From Pseudoalteromonas umbrosa (GTDB lineage: Bacteria > Pseudomonadota > Gammaproteobacteria > Enterobacterales > Alteromonadaceae): 64,000 nucleotides of DNA. Shown piece by piece: positions 27,442 through 36,417 of this stretch. The translations under genes were made by a program, and so were the position numbers. Position 1 is the first letter of the stretch; each line of letters begins with the position of its first letter. Below the pieces are notes generated by a model. It worked only from the letters and a program-made list of their open reading frames with translations. It was not told the DNA's origin and did not search any database. Where the stretch lies: assembly GCF_030125375.1 (NCBI RefSeq), contig NZ_JASJUU010000001.1, positions 124,001 to 188,000 of the forward strand, in the 5' to 3' direction.

Positions 27442-27850
27442 ATTATCTTTTTATAACGAGTATTTGGTCGGAAAGGTAGTAATACCTGTCATCATGGTTA
27501 ATCACTATGATCTGCTACTCATTCATAAAGCAGATATATTTCTTTGCCTTAAAAGAAACTCACTAACATTACGAGTTGCTTATGCTGATCAGTATCCAGC
27601 GTGACTTAAAAGTATGGGAATAGAACATATCTAGCACGTTAAAGTTTTTGAATAACAATTAGATCTCTAGCTACCGTATTTCAAGTAATATTTATATCCA
27701 TAAATATTATACTAAATCATGCTATTAGTAAGTTCCATTATGATTTATTTGTATTTGAAAAATTCAGTGTTGAGTGCACCCCAACTCCCGCGGTTATGCG
27801 GCAATCAGCGCACTTTGATAATTTGCAATTTTGTTGCATTTAATTGAATT
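27442..27850. other. Non-coding region upstream of the lipoprotein cassette
   Basis: AT-rich, without ORF. Apart from the second CTGATCAG palindrome and a GCGGTTATGCGGC hairpin near 27789, I see nothing in it. Confidence 0.4.
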
Positions 27851-27902
27851 GTTGTTATGGTTGATAGTAATATAGTGCGTATATATTTAGTCGTTGTTAT
27901 GT
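27851..27902 (+). repeat. Repeated cassette leader, copy 2
   Basis: GTTGTTATGGTTGATAGTAA and following bases match 23025-23075. It precedes the small lipoprotein gene at 27972. Confidence 0.6.
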
Positions 27903-27971
27903 GACGTTTATCGCAGAAATAATGTTATTTCGCATCAACTTAATGTTGTATTACTAGAAGGAAGCGCAGCT

Positions 27972-28457
27972 TTGAGAATACTTCTTGCTCTATTAGTCCT
28001 TTTTTTACAAGGCTGTATGAGTACTGAAATAGTACCAAAAGGCCCTGTGTTTAATTACTCAGAAGGCACATCGAATAGCAAGGCCAACCTATATTTTTAC
28101 CAATTCAATATGCCCGGAGTGAACTCATGTTTGCTAGTTGGAATCGATGGTAAGTATAAAGGGTGTATCGGGTACCCTGGTTATGCCAAAGTAAGTGTTG
28201 ATCCAGGTAACAAAAAAGTTTCTTTTACACCCAATGCACCGATCAAAATTTCAAACTTGGATTTTAGTTATGACTTTGAAGCTGGCCAAGATTACTTTTT
28301 TGTTTACCAGCCGGTGAGTGAAAAATCAGCTGACGATGTTGAAATTAAAACTCAATATAACATGATTTTAGACATTTCATATGGCTGGTATTTAGTAGAT
28401 AAAGAGCAAGCAATTGTTGAGTTACAACATTTGAGAGCTTGGCACAAGGCAATATAA
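27972..28457 (+). CDS. Small lipoprotein (DUF2846-like)
   Basis: From TTG 27972, preceded by GAAGGAAG, the protein is 161 aa and begins with a lipoprotein signal, RILLALLVLFLQGCMS, with lipobox Cys about residue 14. The body (ANLYFYQFN, VGIDGKYKGCIG, DPGNKKVSFTP) resembles DUF2846-type outer-surface lipoproteins. An upstream in-frame start at 27894 would bury the signal sequence and is unlikely. The gene is followed by attC f. Confidence 0.65.
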   Translation: MRILLALLVLFLQGCMSTEIVPKGPVFNYSEGTSNSKANLYFYQFNMPGVNSCLLVGIDGKYKGCIGYPGYAKVSVDPGNKKVSFTPNAPIKISNLDFSYDFEAGQDYFFVYQPVSEKSADDVEIKTQYNMILDISYGWYLVDKEQAIVELQHLRAWHKAI

Positions 28458-28553
28458 TAAACGGCTAAGCCAAAGGAACCAAAAAGCATTTTGGTGCTCC
28501 TTTGTGACTAATTTTAGTCTGCTAATTTGCGCAGGTTAAGCGTGGCGTTATAT
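28452..28553 (+). repeat. attC site f
   Basis: ATATAATAAACGGCTAAG to GCGTGGCGTTATAT, crossover G28547/T, with inner arms AAGCATTTTGGTGCTCC and the TAATTTTAGTCTGCTAATTT motif seen in the other attC sites of the window. Confidence 0.75.
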
Positions 28554-28567
28554 TACGAGGAGGAATT

Positions 28568-29092
28568 TTGCATATAATCTATATTGCATTGATGTTTTTT
28601 AGCTATTTCAGTGAAGCGCAACAACCAGCTCCACTCGCTTCATGTCTGTCTTATGAAGTGAGTAGAATTGATAAAGATATTGGCAAGCTTATATTAAAGA
28701 ATGTGTTTGCACCGCAACTATTTGAGAGCTTGGATAAGCATTTTCCTGATCAAGATATTGATTGGTCTGCTTGGACTGTGAATGTCGATGAATATATAGG
28801 TGAAGATGGTGAAGAAAAAACGAAACTCAAAGGTTGTTTTGACATCACTGAAGTTGTTGATAACAATGAGTTGATTTCTTCAATTATGCGCGTTTCTATG
28901 ACTAGATTTCAAGCGGCCATGAAATTTTATTCAAAACCAAACAATGAACAAATTCCACAAAGCAAAATAGAATCAATGCTTGATCGTTATGAAGACTTGC
29001 TTAAAAACCCAAAATTTAAACAAACCATGAAAGATGCATTGGAACATAACAATCAAGTTCAGCCGGCGCTAAACAGCGGCTCGGCAAATTAG
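28568..29092 (+). CDS. Hypothetical secreted cassette protein
   Basis: A 174-aa protein not recognised. TTG at 28568 follows a strong GAGGAGG and starts a hydrophobic leader (IIYIALMFFSYFSEAQQ), which suggests export. The mature part is mixed alpha/beta with two cysteines (ASCLSYEV, KGCFDITE) and a charged helical C-terminus. It begins 15 bases after the attC f core, so it is a cassette gene, but no clean attC follows it. Confidence 0.6.
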   Translation: MHIIYIALMFFSYFSEAQQPAPLASCLSYEVSRIDKDIGKLILKNVFAPQLFESLDKHFPDQDIDWSAWTVNVDEYIGEDGEEKTKLKGCFDITEVVDNNELISSIMRVSMTRFQAAMKFYSKPNNEQIPQSKIESMLDRYEDLLKNPKFKQTMKDALEHNNQVQPALNSGSAN

Positions 29093-29512
29093 GGTGCTAT
29101 ATGCTACTGAGATGATTGATTAACCTGTTTATTCAAATAATTGTGGCTATCCTTTTCTTCTGCATGATAGTCGTTCGAACTTAGGTTCTATTTAAACAAA
29201 CAATAAAGCACTATTTATCATTCACTCTCACAAAATGATGGTAGCTATAATTATTCATTCATGAGTGATGGTAAAACAAGAATAGAAATTTGTGATTATA
29301 GTTAGCAAAAGTAATTTGCTAGGTTGCAGCCAATAAGCACCTAACAGTTTAATGATTCAGCTATTTGGTATAGCTTGGGATCGCATATGGGCTTTATTAA
29401 AAAATATGTTTATTACTTGCTCTGGTGGCTACACTAAATTCATCCAGCCTTTAAACCTTTTAATCAATATTATCGTCTAAAGAATAATTTTAGTGATTTT
29501 ATAAGGAAAATA
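29093..29512. other. Non-coding region after the last clear cassette
   Basis: 420 bp, AT-rich, with no ORF and no attC that I can recognise. It may be the scar where the cassette array was cut. Confidence 0.4.
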
Positions 29513-30637
29513 ATGAGCCGATTAATAAATCAAACTATATCATCGGTATTGGCTATTTCATTAATGACAGTGTTGGCTTCTTGCAAAAGTCATGATGCAA
29601 CTAATTTTGAATCTAATACGAAAAATGAGCTCATAGAATTTATTGATGGAAATGCTGGGCAAGTTGTTTCAATTTCGGTTGTAGATTCAGAAAATACTTA
29701 CCAATATCATTTAGGGACGTTAAGGAATGGCGATAAGCCTAACAACCAAACAATATACGAAATTGGCTCGTTAACCAAAACTTATACCGGTTTAGTTGTT
29801 GCTAAGGCTATTCACGACGGGAAAGTTGAGCTTGATAAAGATATCCGCCATTACTTTAAAAATAACGAATATAAAAACTTAGAGCTGTCCAATCAGTATA
29901 TAACTTTACGACACCTTTTGACGCATACCAGTGGTCTGCCTAGCAATTTTGCTGCCAGTCGCGAAGATATTGAGCAAGGTAGATATTTTGAAAAAATATC
30001 AAAATATTCTAGAGATGACTATTTTGATGATCTTAAAAAAGTAAAACTGAATTCAACACCAGGCGAGGACTATCTATATTCAAGCGTCGGTACCAATTTA
30101 GCTGGATATATTCTGGAATCTGTTTACCAAAAACCTTTTGAATTACTGGTTTCTGAATTGATCACAAGCAAGTCTGGAGAGCGTGGTACAAAATTCAGGC
30201 GTACAAACTTGGAAGTAAGCGAAGTGACAGTCGGATCAGATGGGAATGGCAATCAGATGCCCTTGGCGAGTCCATATTGGTTTGCTGGTGGAGGATTAAC
30301 TTCAAACGTTGAGTCTGTTACGCGCTATATTCGACATCAATTTTCTTCAGAGCCTGAGGTGGCTATTTCCCATCAACTTTTAGAGGAGAGTTGGACGGGT
30401 CATGGCAAGGCATTTTATTGGTATACAGCTAAAGATGATTCAAATGAGCTAATGCTCTATCAAAGTGGCGGCTCAATGGGCACATCTAGTTGGCTGGTCA
30501 TTTATCCGAAGAAAAAAATTGGTATTTTCATTGTAACTAATGTTGCAGAGGAAAATACTCAACCAAAGTTAGAAGCGATTTCAAATAAGGTTTTTGATTA
30601 TTTAATTGAATATAAAAAGGCGTTAAAGTCGGGTTAG
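29513..30637 (+). CDS. Beta-lactamase-family serine hydrolase, lipoprotein
   Basis: A 374-aa member of the class C beta-lactamase/D-alanyl-D-alanine peptidase/esterase superfamily. A lipoprotein leader ends at LASC (residue about 24). The SxxK nucleophile is SLTK in YEIGSLTKTYTG. The second motif is YSS where AmpC has YSN, and the third region is QSGGSMG rather than KTG. It is therefore more likely an esterase or peptidase than a resistance enzyme. ATAAGGAAAAT precedes the ATG. Confidence 0.82.
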   Translation: MSRLINQTISSVLAISLMTVLASCKSHDATNFESNTKNELIEFIDGNAGQVVSISVVDSENTYQYHLGTLRNGDKPNNQTIYEIGSLTKTYTGLVVAKAIHDGKVELDKDIRHYFKNNEYKNLELSNQYITLRHLLTHTSGLPSNFAASREDIEQGRYFEKISKYSRDDYFDDLKKVKLNSTPGEDYLYSSVGTNLAGYILESVYQKPFELLVSELITSKSGERGTKFRRTNLEVSEVTVGSDGNGNQMPLASPYWFAGGGLTSNVESVTRYIRHQFSSEPEVAISHQLLEESWTGHGKAFYWYTAKDDSNELMLYQSGGSMGTSSWLVIYPKKKIGIFIVTNVAEENTQPKLEAISNKVFDYLIEYKKALKSG

Positions 30638-30730
30638 TAACCGTTGGCTCGACTCTGCTTTGCTGCGTATGTTAGCTACCAATTTTTTATCGCTTCAAGT
30701 TACCGCCAAAAATATATTTGGCGGCGACCT
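30632..30730 (+). repeat. attC-like remnant g
   Basis: GTTAGTAACCGTTGGCTCG resembles the start of attC-like site d, and GCGGCGACC near 30722 may be the eroded other end. This marks the probable right limit of the cassette region. Confidence 0.35.
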
Positions 30731-30765
30731 AAAAGGGCATTTATCTTTAAATTATCTGAATAGCT

Positions 30766-31548
30766 TTAGGTTTCTTGCGTTTTGGCTCTAGGTGAAAATT
30801 CAAAAACGTCTGAATAGCAATTTCGCTCTTCTAAGCCTAAATCATTGAGCTGGTCAATTGTGCCATAAACCATTTTTGGTGAGCCACATAAATAAGCATG
30901 TGTCTCTTTAAGGTTGGTATGGTCCTGCTGTATGACTTCGTAGAGAAAGCCTGTTCTTCCTGTCCAACCAGACTGAGCCGACTCTAAAATTGTATGGAAA
31001 TTCACGTTTTTATGCGTAGTCGCCCAATTATGAAACTGTTCTAAAAGAAAAAAGTCATCGCTATGACGATTAGACCAGTAAATATCGATATTCGCATCAG
31101 GATTTCGACGCAAAATATCTTCCGTAATACACTTAATTTTGGATATGCCAGAGCCCGCGGCGACAAACAAATGAGGCTGTTCAAGGTTCGTTTGTAAAAA
31201 TGCGTTGCCCATGGCGAGCATGATCTTGACTGGCTGGTTATTGGCTTTAGCAGCAAACAAGCAGTCAACCACTTTGCCTGAAAAGTCACTCGCAACTTGG
31301 ATAATTAAGCACACTTTATTGGGTTTATCAGCATCTAAACTGCTAGAAATCGTATATGAAAGCCACAATGGTTGGCCATCATTATTAACATCCAATTCGA
31401 GCTTCAAATATTGCCCAGACTTATAGTTCAGTACTGTTCCCTCTGGGGCTAACAGCTCAATTTCAAAGGTATGTTTATTGAGTGATTCGATCTTGGTTAC
31501 ACACACCTCATAATGTGCGGCGGGGGGCGTTTTAACTTCATTTTTCAT
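30766..31548 (-). CDS. Fre/LuxG-like NAD(P)H-flavin reductase
   Basis: A 260-aa single-module ferredoxin reductase-like protein: an FAD-binding barrel with LSYTISSS (the usual Arg of RxYS is replaced), then an NAD(P)-binding domain with LFVAAGSGISKIKCI and AYLCGSPKMVYGTI. No iron-sulfur domain is present, so it is like Fre or LuxG. It is divergent from metR and near mesX-mesD. The methionine synthase pair is oxygen-dependent as I recall, so an electron-supply role is plausible but unproven. Confidence 0.8.
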   Translation of the reverse strand: MKNEVKTPPAAHYEVCVTKIESLNKHTFEIELLAPEGTVLNYKSGQYLKLELDVNNDGQPLWLSYTISSSLDADKPNKVCLIIQVASDFSGKVVDCLFAAKANNQPVKIMLAMGNAFLQTNLEQPHLFVAAGSGISKIKCITEDILRRNPDANIDIYWSNRHSDDFFLLEQFHNWATTHKNVNFHTILESAQSGWTGRTGFLYEVIQQDHTNLKETHAYLCGSPKMVYGTIDQLNDLGLEERNCYSDVFEFSPRAKTQET

Positions 31549-31665
31549 TTTATAAACTTACACTTAATCGTATGGATTATTTAATTGATGCTAGTTTAGG
31601 TGAGTTTATCGATGAGAGAAAATGATATATTATAAACAATCTATTAATTTTACTCATAATTAAAA

Positions 31666-32574
31666 ATGTTAGAACGCATCCACCTTCGTATCATTCATGC
31701 TGTCCATCAGCAAGGATCTCTCACTGCTGCGGCAAAAGAGCTCTGTGTAACACAATCGGCATTAAGCCATACAATGCGCAAACTGGAAGACAACCTAGGT
31801 ACTGCCGTTTGGGTACGGGACGGAAGAAGCTTAAGACTAACACAAGCAGGCCACTATCTACTTAATATTGCAAGCCGTGCGCTTCCGCTATTATGCGGTG
31901 CTGAAGAAAGACTTAAACAAATCGCTATGGGCGAGCGCGGGACATTGCGGATCGGTATGGAATGCCACCCTTGCTATCAATGGCTGTTAAAAGTGGTATC
32001 ACCTTTTTTAGAGACTTGGCCGGGTGTTGACGTGGATGTTAAACAAAAATTCCAATTTGGCGGAGTAGGGGCTTTACTAGATTATGAAATAGATTTGCTG
32101 GTAACACCTGATCCCTATTTTAAAAGTGGCTTAGTCTTTGAGCCAGTATTTGATTATGAGCAAGTGCTTGTCGTTCCTAAAGATCATAAATTAACGGCTA
32201 AAAAATTTGCTCAGGCTGAAGATCTCAGGGACCAAGTGTTGTTTACCTACCCAGTATCAAAAGATCGCCTTGATATTTACACGCAGTTTCTCAATCCAGA
32301 TCAAGTGATCCCTAAGCAACACAAAACGGTCGAAACCACCGACATCATGTTGCAAATGGTTGCATGTGGTCGAGGTGTTGCAGCATTACCCCGTTGGTTG
32401 GCAGAAGAGTACAGCACAAAACTACCATTGTCGGTTGTACGTTTAGGTAAAAACGGCATCGCGAAGCAGATTTATTTAGGGACTCGAGAAGGAGATAGTA
32501 ATATTGATTATCTCAGCGCCTTTATCAAAATGGCACAGTGTTACAAGCATCCGGTGGCAGTTAGCCCAGAGTAA
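31666..32574 (+). CDS. metR: MetR-like LysR-family regulator
   Basis: A 302-aa LysR regulator whose sequence follows E. coli MetR closely. The N-terminal HTH is GSLTAAAKELCVTQSALSH, with FVRDG-like VWVRDGRSLRLTQAG. The effector domain begins LRIGMECHPCYQWL, matching the MetR IAIECHSCIQWL segment that senses homocysteine. It sits between the flavin reductase and mesX and probably controls both with homocysteine as co-inducer. A hairpin terminator follows. Confidence 0.85.
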   Translation: MLERIHLRIIHAVHQQGSLTAAAKELCVTQSALSHTMRKLEDNLGTAVWVRDGRSLRLTQAGHYLLNIASRALPLLCGAEERLKQIAMGERGTLRIGMECHPCYQWLLKVVSPFLETWPGVDVDVKQKFQFGGVGALLDYEIDLLVTPDPYFKSGLVFEPVFDYEQVLVVPKDHKLTAKKFAQAEDLRDQVLFTYPVSKDRLDIYTQFLNPDQVIPKQHKTVETTDIMLQMVACGRGVAALPRWLAEEYSTKLPLSVVRLGKNGIAKQIYLGTREGDSNIDYLSAFIKMAQCYKHPVAVSPE

Positions 32575-32580
32575 ATCAAC

Positions 32581-32620
32581 AGCCATTAGCACTTCCTAAT
32601 GGCTAAAGTTATTTTTTAAT
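32581..32620 (+). terminator. Terminator after metR
   Basis: AGCCATTAG pairs with CTAATGGCT (32596-32604), followed by TTATTTTTTAATTT. Confidence 0.75.
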
Positions 32621-33042
32621 TTGCCTACAAAAATAAAATGCACAAGAAAGTTATAGCATTCGTTTTACCTATTTTAAATAAATGATAAATGGCCTAAACG
32701 CGGCGTTTTTCTGTTCGCTTAGGCTGCGACCCATCACCCAGTAAACAGTTTTCAGTGACAACACGCTACTTCGAAATACTGCTTTAAAAATACATCAACT
32801 AATCAACGCTATTTGCTCATAAAATAGCATCTATAAACATGGAATTAATTACCATCTTAGTTTGTGCCACACAGTAATTAACAATTCTTTCGCATTCTTG
32901 TATTCGAATCATTAACACAACACTATGAGCAAAACTCATAGAATCATAAAATTAAATCAATATTAATCATGAGTCATTCATCATAGAATGGCTTCAAGAC
33001 ATTCAGGTCAGATTTAATTTTAAGCTAAGGACCCACAATATT
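32621..33042. other. Leader/promoter region of mesX-mesD
   Basis: 420 bp without ORF. It carries the strong palindrome at 32923-32941 and repeated ATGAG/CTCAT elements from 32920 to 32990, consistent with a LysR-type regulated promoter. Confidence 0.5.
32923..32941. promoter_or_regulatory. Probable MetR operator
   Basis: CTATGAGCAAAACTCATAG is a perfect 7-bp inverted repeat with a 5-base spacer, fitting the T-N11-A LysR pattern and the TGA...TCA core of MetR boxes. It lies about 100 bp before mesX. Confidence 0.6.
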
Positions 33043-34029
33043 ATGAGCAGCGATTTCACCTATTCAATTAAGACTATTCGATTTGATGAGCATTATTCAC
33101 CTTCAAACGATACGCGCCTTACTACAAACTTTGCTAATTTGGCGCGTGGTGAAGTACGTCAGGAAAACCTTCGTAAAGCAATTAACATGATTAATAACTG
33201 CTTTAACAGTCTGGCAAATTGGGATAACCCTAAAAAAGACCGTTACTCAGTTGAAATTGATATTGTGCATGTTGATATTGACGTTGAGGGCAATGGTGAA
33301 ACCTTCCCTACTATCGAAGTATTAAAGACGTACATCGTTGATCATCACACAAACAGACGTATCGAAGGTATTGTGGGTAATAACTTCTCATCTTATGTCC
33401 GTGACTACGACTTTAGCGTGCTACTGCGCAAACACAATGAAGGAAAAGATCATTTCTCTGTGCCGGATAACTATGGTGAATTGCACGGTAAAATGTTCCA
33501 AGACTTCATTAGTTCAAGTGCTTATAAAGAAAACTTCAGCAAGCCTCCAGTGATTTGTTTAAGTGTATCAGACAACAAAACTTATCACCGTACAAGTAAT
33601 ACACATCCGATTTTAGGTGTTGAATATACACCGAATGAATCATCACTGACAGAGCAGTATTTTAAAACAATGGGCATGGAAGTGCGTTACTTTATGCCTG
33701 AAAACAGTGTTGCTCCTTATGCATTCTTTTTCTTCGGTGACTTACTAAATGATTACAGCACACTGGAGCTGATCAGCACGCTGAGCACGATGGAAACATT
33801 CCAGAAGATTTATCGCCCAGAAATTTATAACGCTAATTCTACGGCTGGTGAAACTTATAAGCCAAGCCTGAAAAACTTAGATTGCTCTCTAACACAAGTG
33901 GTTTACGACCGAGAAGAGCGTGCCCGCCTTGCGATTGAGCAAGGTAAATGGTGTGAAGATAACTTCATTCAGCGACACCAGTCAACACTGGAAAAGTGGG
34001 CTGCTAACTTTGTTCAGCCGTCATTCTGA
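33043..34029 (+). CDS. mesX: MesX, DUF1852 partner of folate-independent methionine synthase
   Basis: A 328-aa protein I assign to DUF1852 by its start (SSDFTYSIKTIRFDEHYSPS) and by its fixed place before a short MetE-like gene. From memory, DUF1852 proteins were named MesX because the core methionine synthase MesD needs them in vivo. The mechanism is unsettled; a role with oxygen or in methyl-donor supply has been suggested. It is soluble, with no signal peptide. AAGGACCC precedes the ATG, and mesD begins 24 bases later. Confidence 0.85.
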   Translation: MSSDFTYSIKTIRFDEHYSPSNDTRLTTNFANLARGEVRQENLRKAINMINNCFNSLANWDNPKKDRYSVEIDIVHVDIDVEGNGETFPTIEVLKTYIVDHHTNRRIEGIVGNNFSSYVRDYDFSVLLRKHNEGKDHFSVPDNYGELHGKMFQDFISSSAYKENFSKPPVICLSVSDNKTYHRTSNTHPILGVEYTPNESSLTEQYFKTMGMEVRYFMPENSVAPYAFFFFGDLLNDYSTLELISTLSTMETFQKIYRPEIYNANSTAGETYKPSLKNLDCSLTQVVYDREERARLAIEQGKWCEDNFIQRHQSTLEKWAANFVQPSF

Positions 34030-34053
34030 TTTTAAGGTATAGACGTATTAATT

Positions 34054-35082
34054 ATGAAAAAATTATTCCCAACTTCTACCGCGGGCAGTCTGCCAAAACC
34101 GTCTTGGTTGGCACAACCTGAACAGCTTTGGTCACCTTGGAAACTAGAAGGCGAAGAGCTGATTGCTGGTAAAAAAGACGCATTGAGAGTGACATTGCAA
34201 GAACAAGACCGTGCGGGTATTGAAATTGTGAGTGACGGCGAACAAACTCGCCAGCACTTTGTCACCACATTCATCGAAAATCTGAGCGGTGTTGATTTTG
34301 AAAACAAAAAGACAGTTAGAATTCGTGATCGCTACGACGCCAGTGTACCGGGCATTATTGGTCCAGTAAGTCGTCAAAAACCGGTATTTGTTGATGATGC
34401 GAAGTTTTTGCGTTCGCAAACAAATCAGCCAATCAAATGGGCGCTACCAGGGCCGATGACCATGGTCGATACGCTTTATGATGATTATTATCAAGATCGT
34501 AAAACTCTTGCGTTTGAATTTGCTAAAGCATTGAATGAAGAAGCAAAAGAGTTAGAAGCTGCTGGCGTTAATATTATTCAGTTTGACGAACCTGCGTTCA
34601 ATGTGTTCCTTGATGAAGTGAACGAATGGGGCATTGAAGCACTTGAAATAGCAACCCAAGGGCTTAAGTGCGAAACCGCTGTACACATTTGCTATGGCTA
34701 CGGCATCAAAGCAAATACCGATTGGAAGAAAACGCTAGGGAATGAGTGGCGCCACTATGAAAGAACATTCCCTGCTATTCAGCAATCTAGTATCGATATT
34801 ATTTCTTTAGAATGTCATAACGGTCGAGTGCCGCTTGAAGTGTTGTCACTTCTGAAAGGGAAGAAGGTGATGGTTGGCGCTATTGATGTGGCTACCAATG
34901 ACATCGAAACGCCTGAAGAAGTCGCTGATACGATTCGCGAAGCACTTAAATATGTTGATGCCGACAAGCTTTATCCTTGTACTAACTGTGGTATGGCACC
35001 GCTATCACGAGAAGTGGCGAGAGGTAAACTACAGGCTTTAGCCGCTGGGGCAGAAATAGTAAGAAAAGAGCTCTCTGCATAA
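34054..35082 (+). CDS. mesD: MesD, core-type methionine synthase
   Basis: A 342-aa protein corresponding to the catalytic C-terminal barrel of cobalamin-independent MetE, without the N-terminal folate-binding half. The zinc ligands are visible: the HICYGYG histidine and Cys, IISLECHNGR, and the C-terminal YPCTNCGMAPLS. FDEPAFNVF is the typical TIM-barrel acidic segment. It methylates homocysteine to methionine. Pairing with mesX and a MetR-like regulator identifies the MesD branch. A terminator follows. Confidence 0.88.
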   Translation: MKKLFPTSTAGSLPKPSWLAQPEQLWSPWKLEGEELIAGKKDALRVTLQEQDRAGIEIVSDGEQTRQHFVTTFIENLSGVDFENKKTVRIRDRYDASVPGIIGPVSRQKPVFVDDAKFLRSQTNQPIKWALPGPMTMVDTLYDDYYQDRKTLAFEFAKALNEEAKELEAAGVNIIQFDEPAFNVFLDEVNEWGIEALEIATQGLKCETAVHICYGYGIKANTDWKKTLGNEWRHYERTFPAIQQSSIDIISLECHNGRVPLEVLSLLKGKKVMVGAIDVATNDIETPEEVADTIREALKYVDADKLYPCTNCGMAPLSREVARGKLQALAAGAEIVRKELSA

Positions 35083-35104
35083 TTTCTTCGTTTGTCTCTT
35101 ACAT

Positions 35105-35146
35105 AACCAACAAATGGGTTTTCCGTTTGTTGGTTTTATTTATTTT
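35105..35146 (+). terminator. Terminator after mesD
   Basis: AACCAACAAA pairs with TTTGTTGGTT (35126-35135), followed by TTATTTATTTT. Confidence 0.85.
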
Positions 35147-35170
35147 AATTAAACGTTGTTGATTTACACT

Positions 35171-35995
35171 ATGATAGAGTTTTTAAGCAATAATATTTCA
35201 ACACTCATCGCACTGGTTGCAACAGGAGCATTTGCGGGGATTTTGGCGGGCTTGCTGGGGGTAGGCGGCGGTATTGTTATCGTGCCGGTGCTATTTTTTG
35301 TTTTCCAAGGCTTTGGCGTATCGCCTGAATCAGCCATGGTCATTGCAACCGCAACCTCGTTAGCGACGATCATTCCAACTTCTATTAGCTCAATTCGATC
35401 GCACAATCAGAAAGGCAATGTCGATTTTGATCTGTTAAAGCGCTGGGCTGTGTTTATCTTTATCGGTGTTTTGGTAGGAAGTTGGTTGGTAACACGCGTC
35501 AATGGTACTTGGTTGACTGGATTATTTGGTATTATCGCGACCTTGTCTGCTCTGAATATGCTGTTTCGTTCAGGCAAGTCAGCTTTATTTCAATCCCTGC
35601 CCGGTAAAGCTGGACAAGCGACAATGGGTACCTCAATTGGATTATTCAGTTCAATGGTAGGCATTGGAGGGGGGACTATTTCTGTTCCATTACTCACGCT
35701 ATATAACTACCCAGCTCATAAAGCGGTGGGGACAGCTGCTGCCATCGGGTTAATTATCTCTTTGCCAGGCGCTGCGACCATGCTCATTTTAGGCCAATCA
35801 CCTGCTGATGCACCTATCGGTACGTTTGGGCTTGTTAACCTCGTTGCGTTCCTATGCATTGTGCCTTTAACTGTGCTGTTTGCGCCAGTTGGTGCATCAC
35901 TTGCAGCTAAATTAGACGCAGTAAAACTTAAGAAAGTATTTTCTATTGTGTTGCTTATCACTGGCATACGTATGTTATTACAATTATTTCTGTAG
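35171..35995 (+). CDS. TauE/SafE-family anion exporter
   Basis: A 274-aa integral membrane protein with about eight helices in two homologous halves, each beginning with a glycine-rich motif: GLLGVGGGIVIVP and SSMVGIGGGTISVP. This is the TauE/SafE (DUF81) family, which exports sulfite, sulfoacetate or related small anions. ATG at 35171 is preferred over TTG at 35156. Location after mesD may reflect shared sulfur metabolism, but a terminator separates them. Confidence 0.88.
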   Translation: MIEFLSNNISTLIALVATGAFAGILAGLLGVGGGIVIVPVLFFVFQGFGVSPESAMVIATATSLATIIPTSISSIRSHNQKGNVDFDLLKRWAVFIFIGVLVGSWLVTRVNGTWLTGLFGIIATLSALNMLFRSGKSALFQSLPGKAGQATMGTSIGLFSSMVGIGGGTISVPLLTLYNYPAHKAVGTAAAIGLIISLPGAATMLILGQSPADAPIGTFGLVNLVAFLCIVPLTVLFAPVGASLAAKLDAVKLKKVFSIVLLITGIRMLLQLFL

Positions 35996-36084
35996 GGCCT
36001 TGCTGGCACCAAAGTTAACCTTCAAGAGTATGGAAAATCAAACTACAAGATCTGACTCTTTTATCTGCTAGGTTTTCTCGATAG

Positions 36085-36118
36085 GTCAGCGACTGTAAAG
36101 TCGCTGATCTATTTTTAG
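36085..36118 (+). terminator. Terminator after the TauE/SafE gene
   Basis: TCAGCGACT pairs with AGTCGCTGA around GTAA, followed by TCTATTTTTAG. The remaining 300 bp up to 36418 show nothing distinct. Confidence 0.8.
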
Positions 36119-36417
36119 TCCCCCAATATTTATTCAGTTTTAAATATCAAAACCTTCAACATTCGCTGGACCAGTGCACTTTTTTGCAAGTGAGAAAGCG
36201 TTTAAAAAGCTGCAGACAATACTTTGCTTTTTTTGGCAAGCACCAGATTGATAAACACCTCTTTCAGTTTAGGCATCATTTGTGCAACTTGATAATAAGT
36301 GAAGATATCAACCTAGCTTTAACTGAACTTTATTTATGACTTTAAAGTTCTGAATTTAATAGATAAGTTTACTTTCAGTTGTGTTTCAAACGTAGCTAAA
36401 AATTGGAGAACTACTTT

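Noticed and set aside
29513..30637. AmpC-type resistance beta-lactamase
   Set aside because: The second and third motifs (YSS, QSGG) deviate from YSN and KTG, so a resistance role is not supported.
31553..31567. ACTTACACTT, reverse complement of part of the ffs direct repeat
   Set aside because: Only 10 bases match; not enough to be a third att site or an inverted transposon end.
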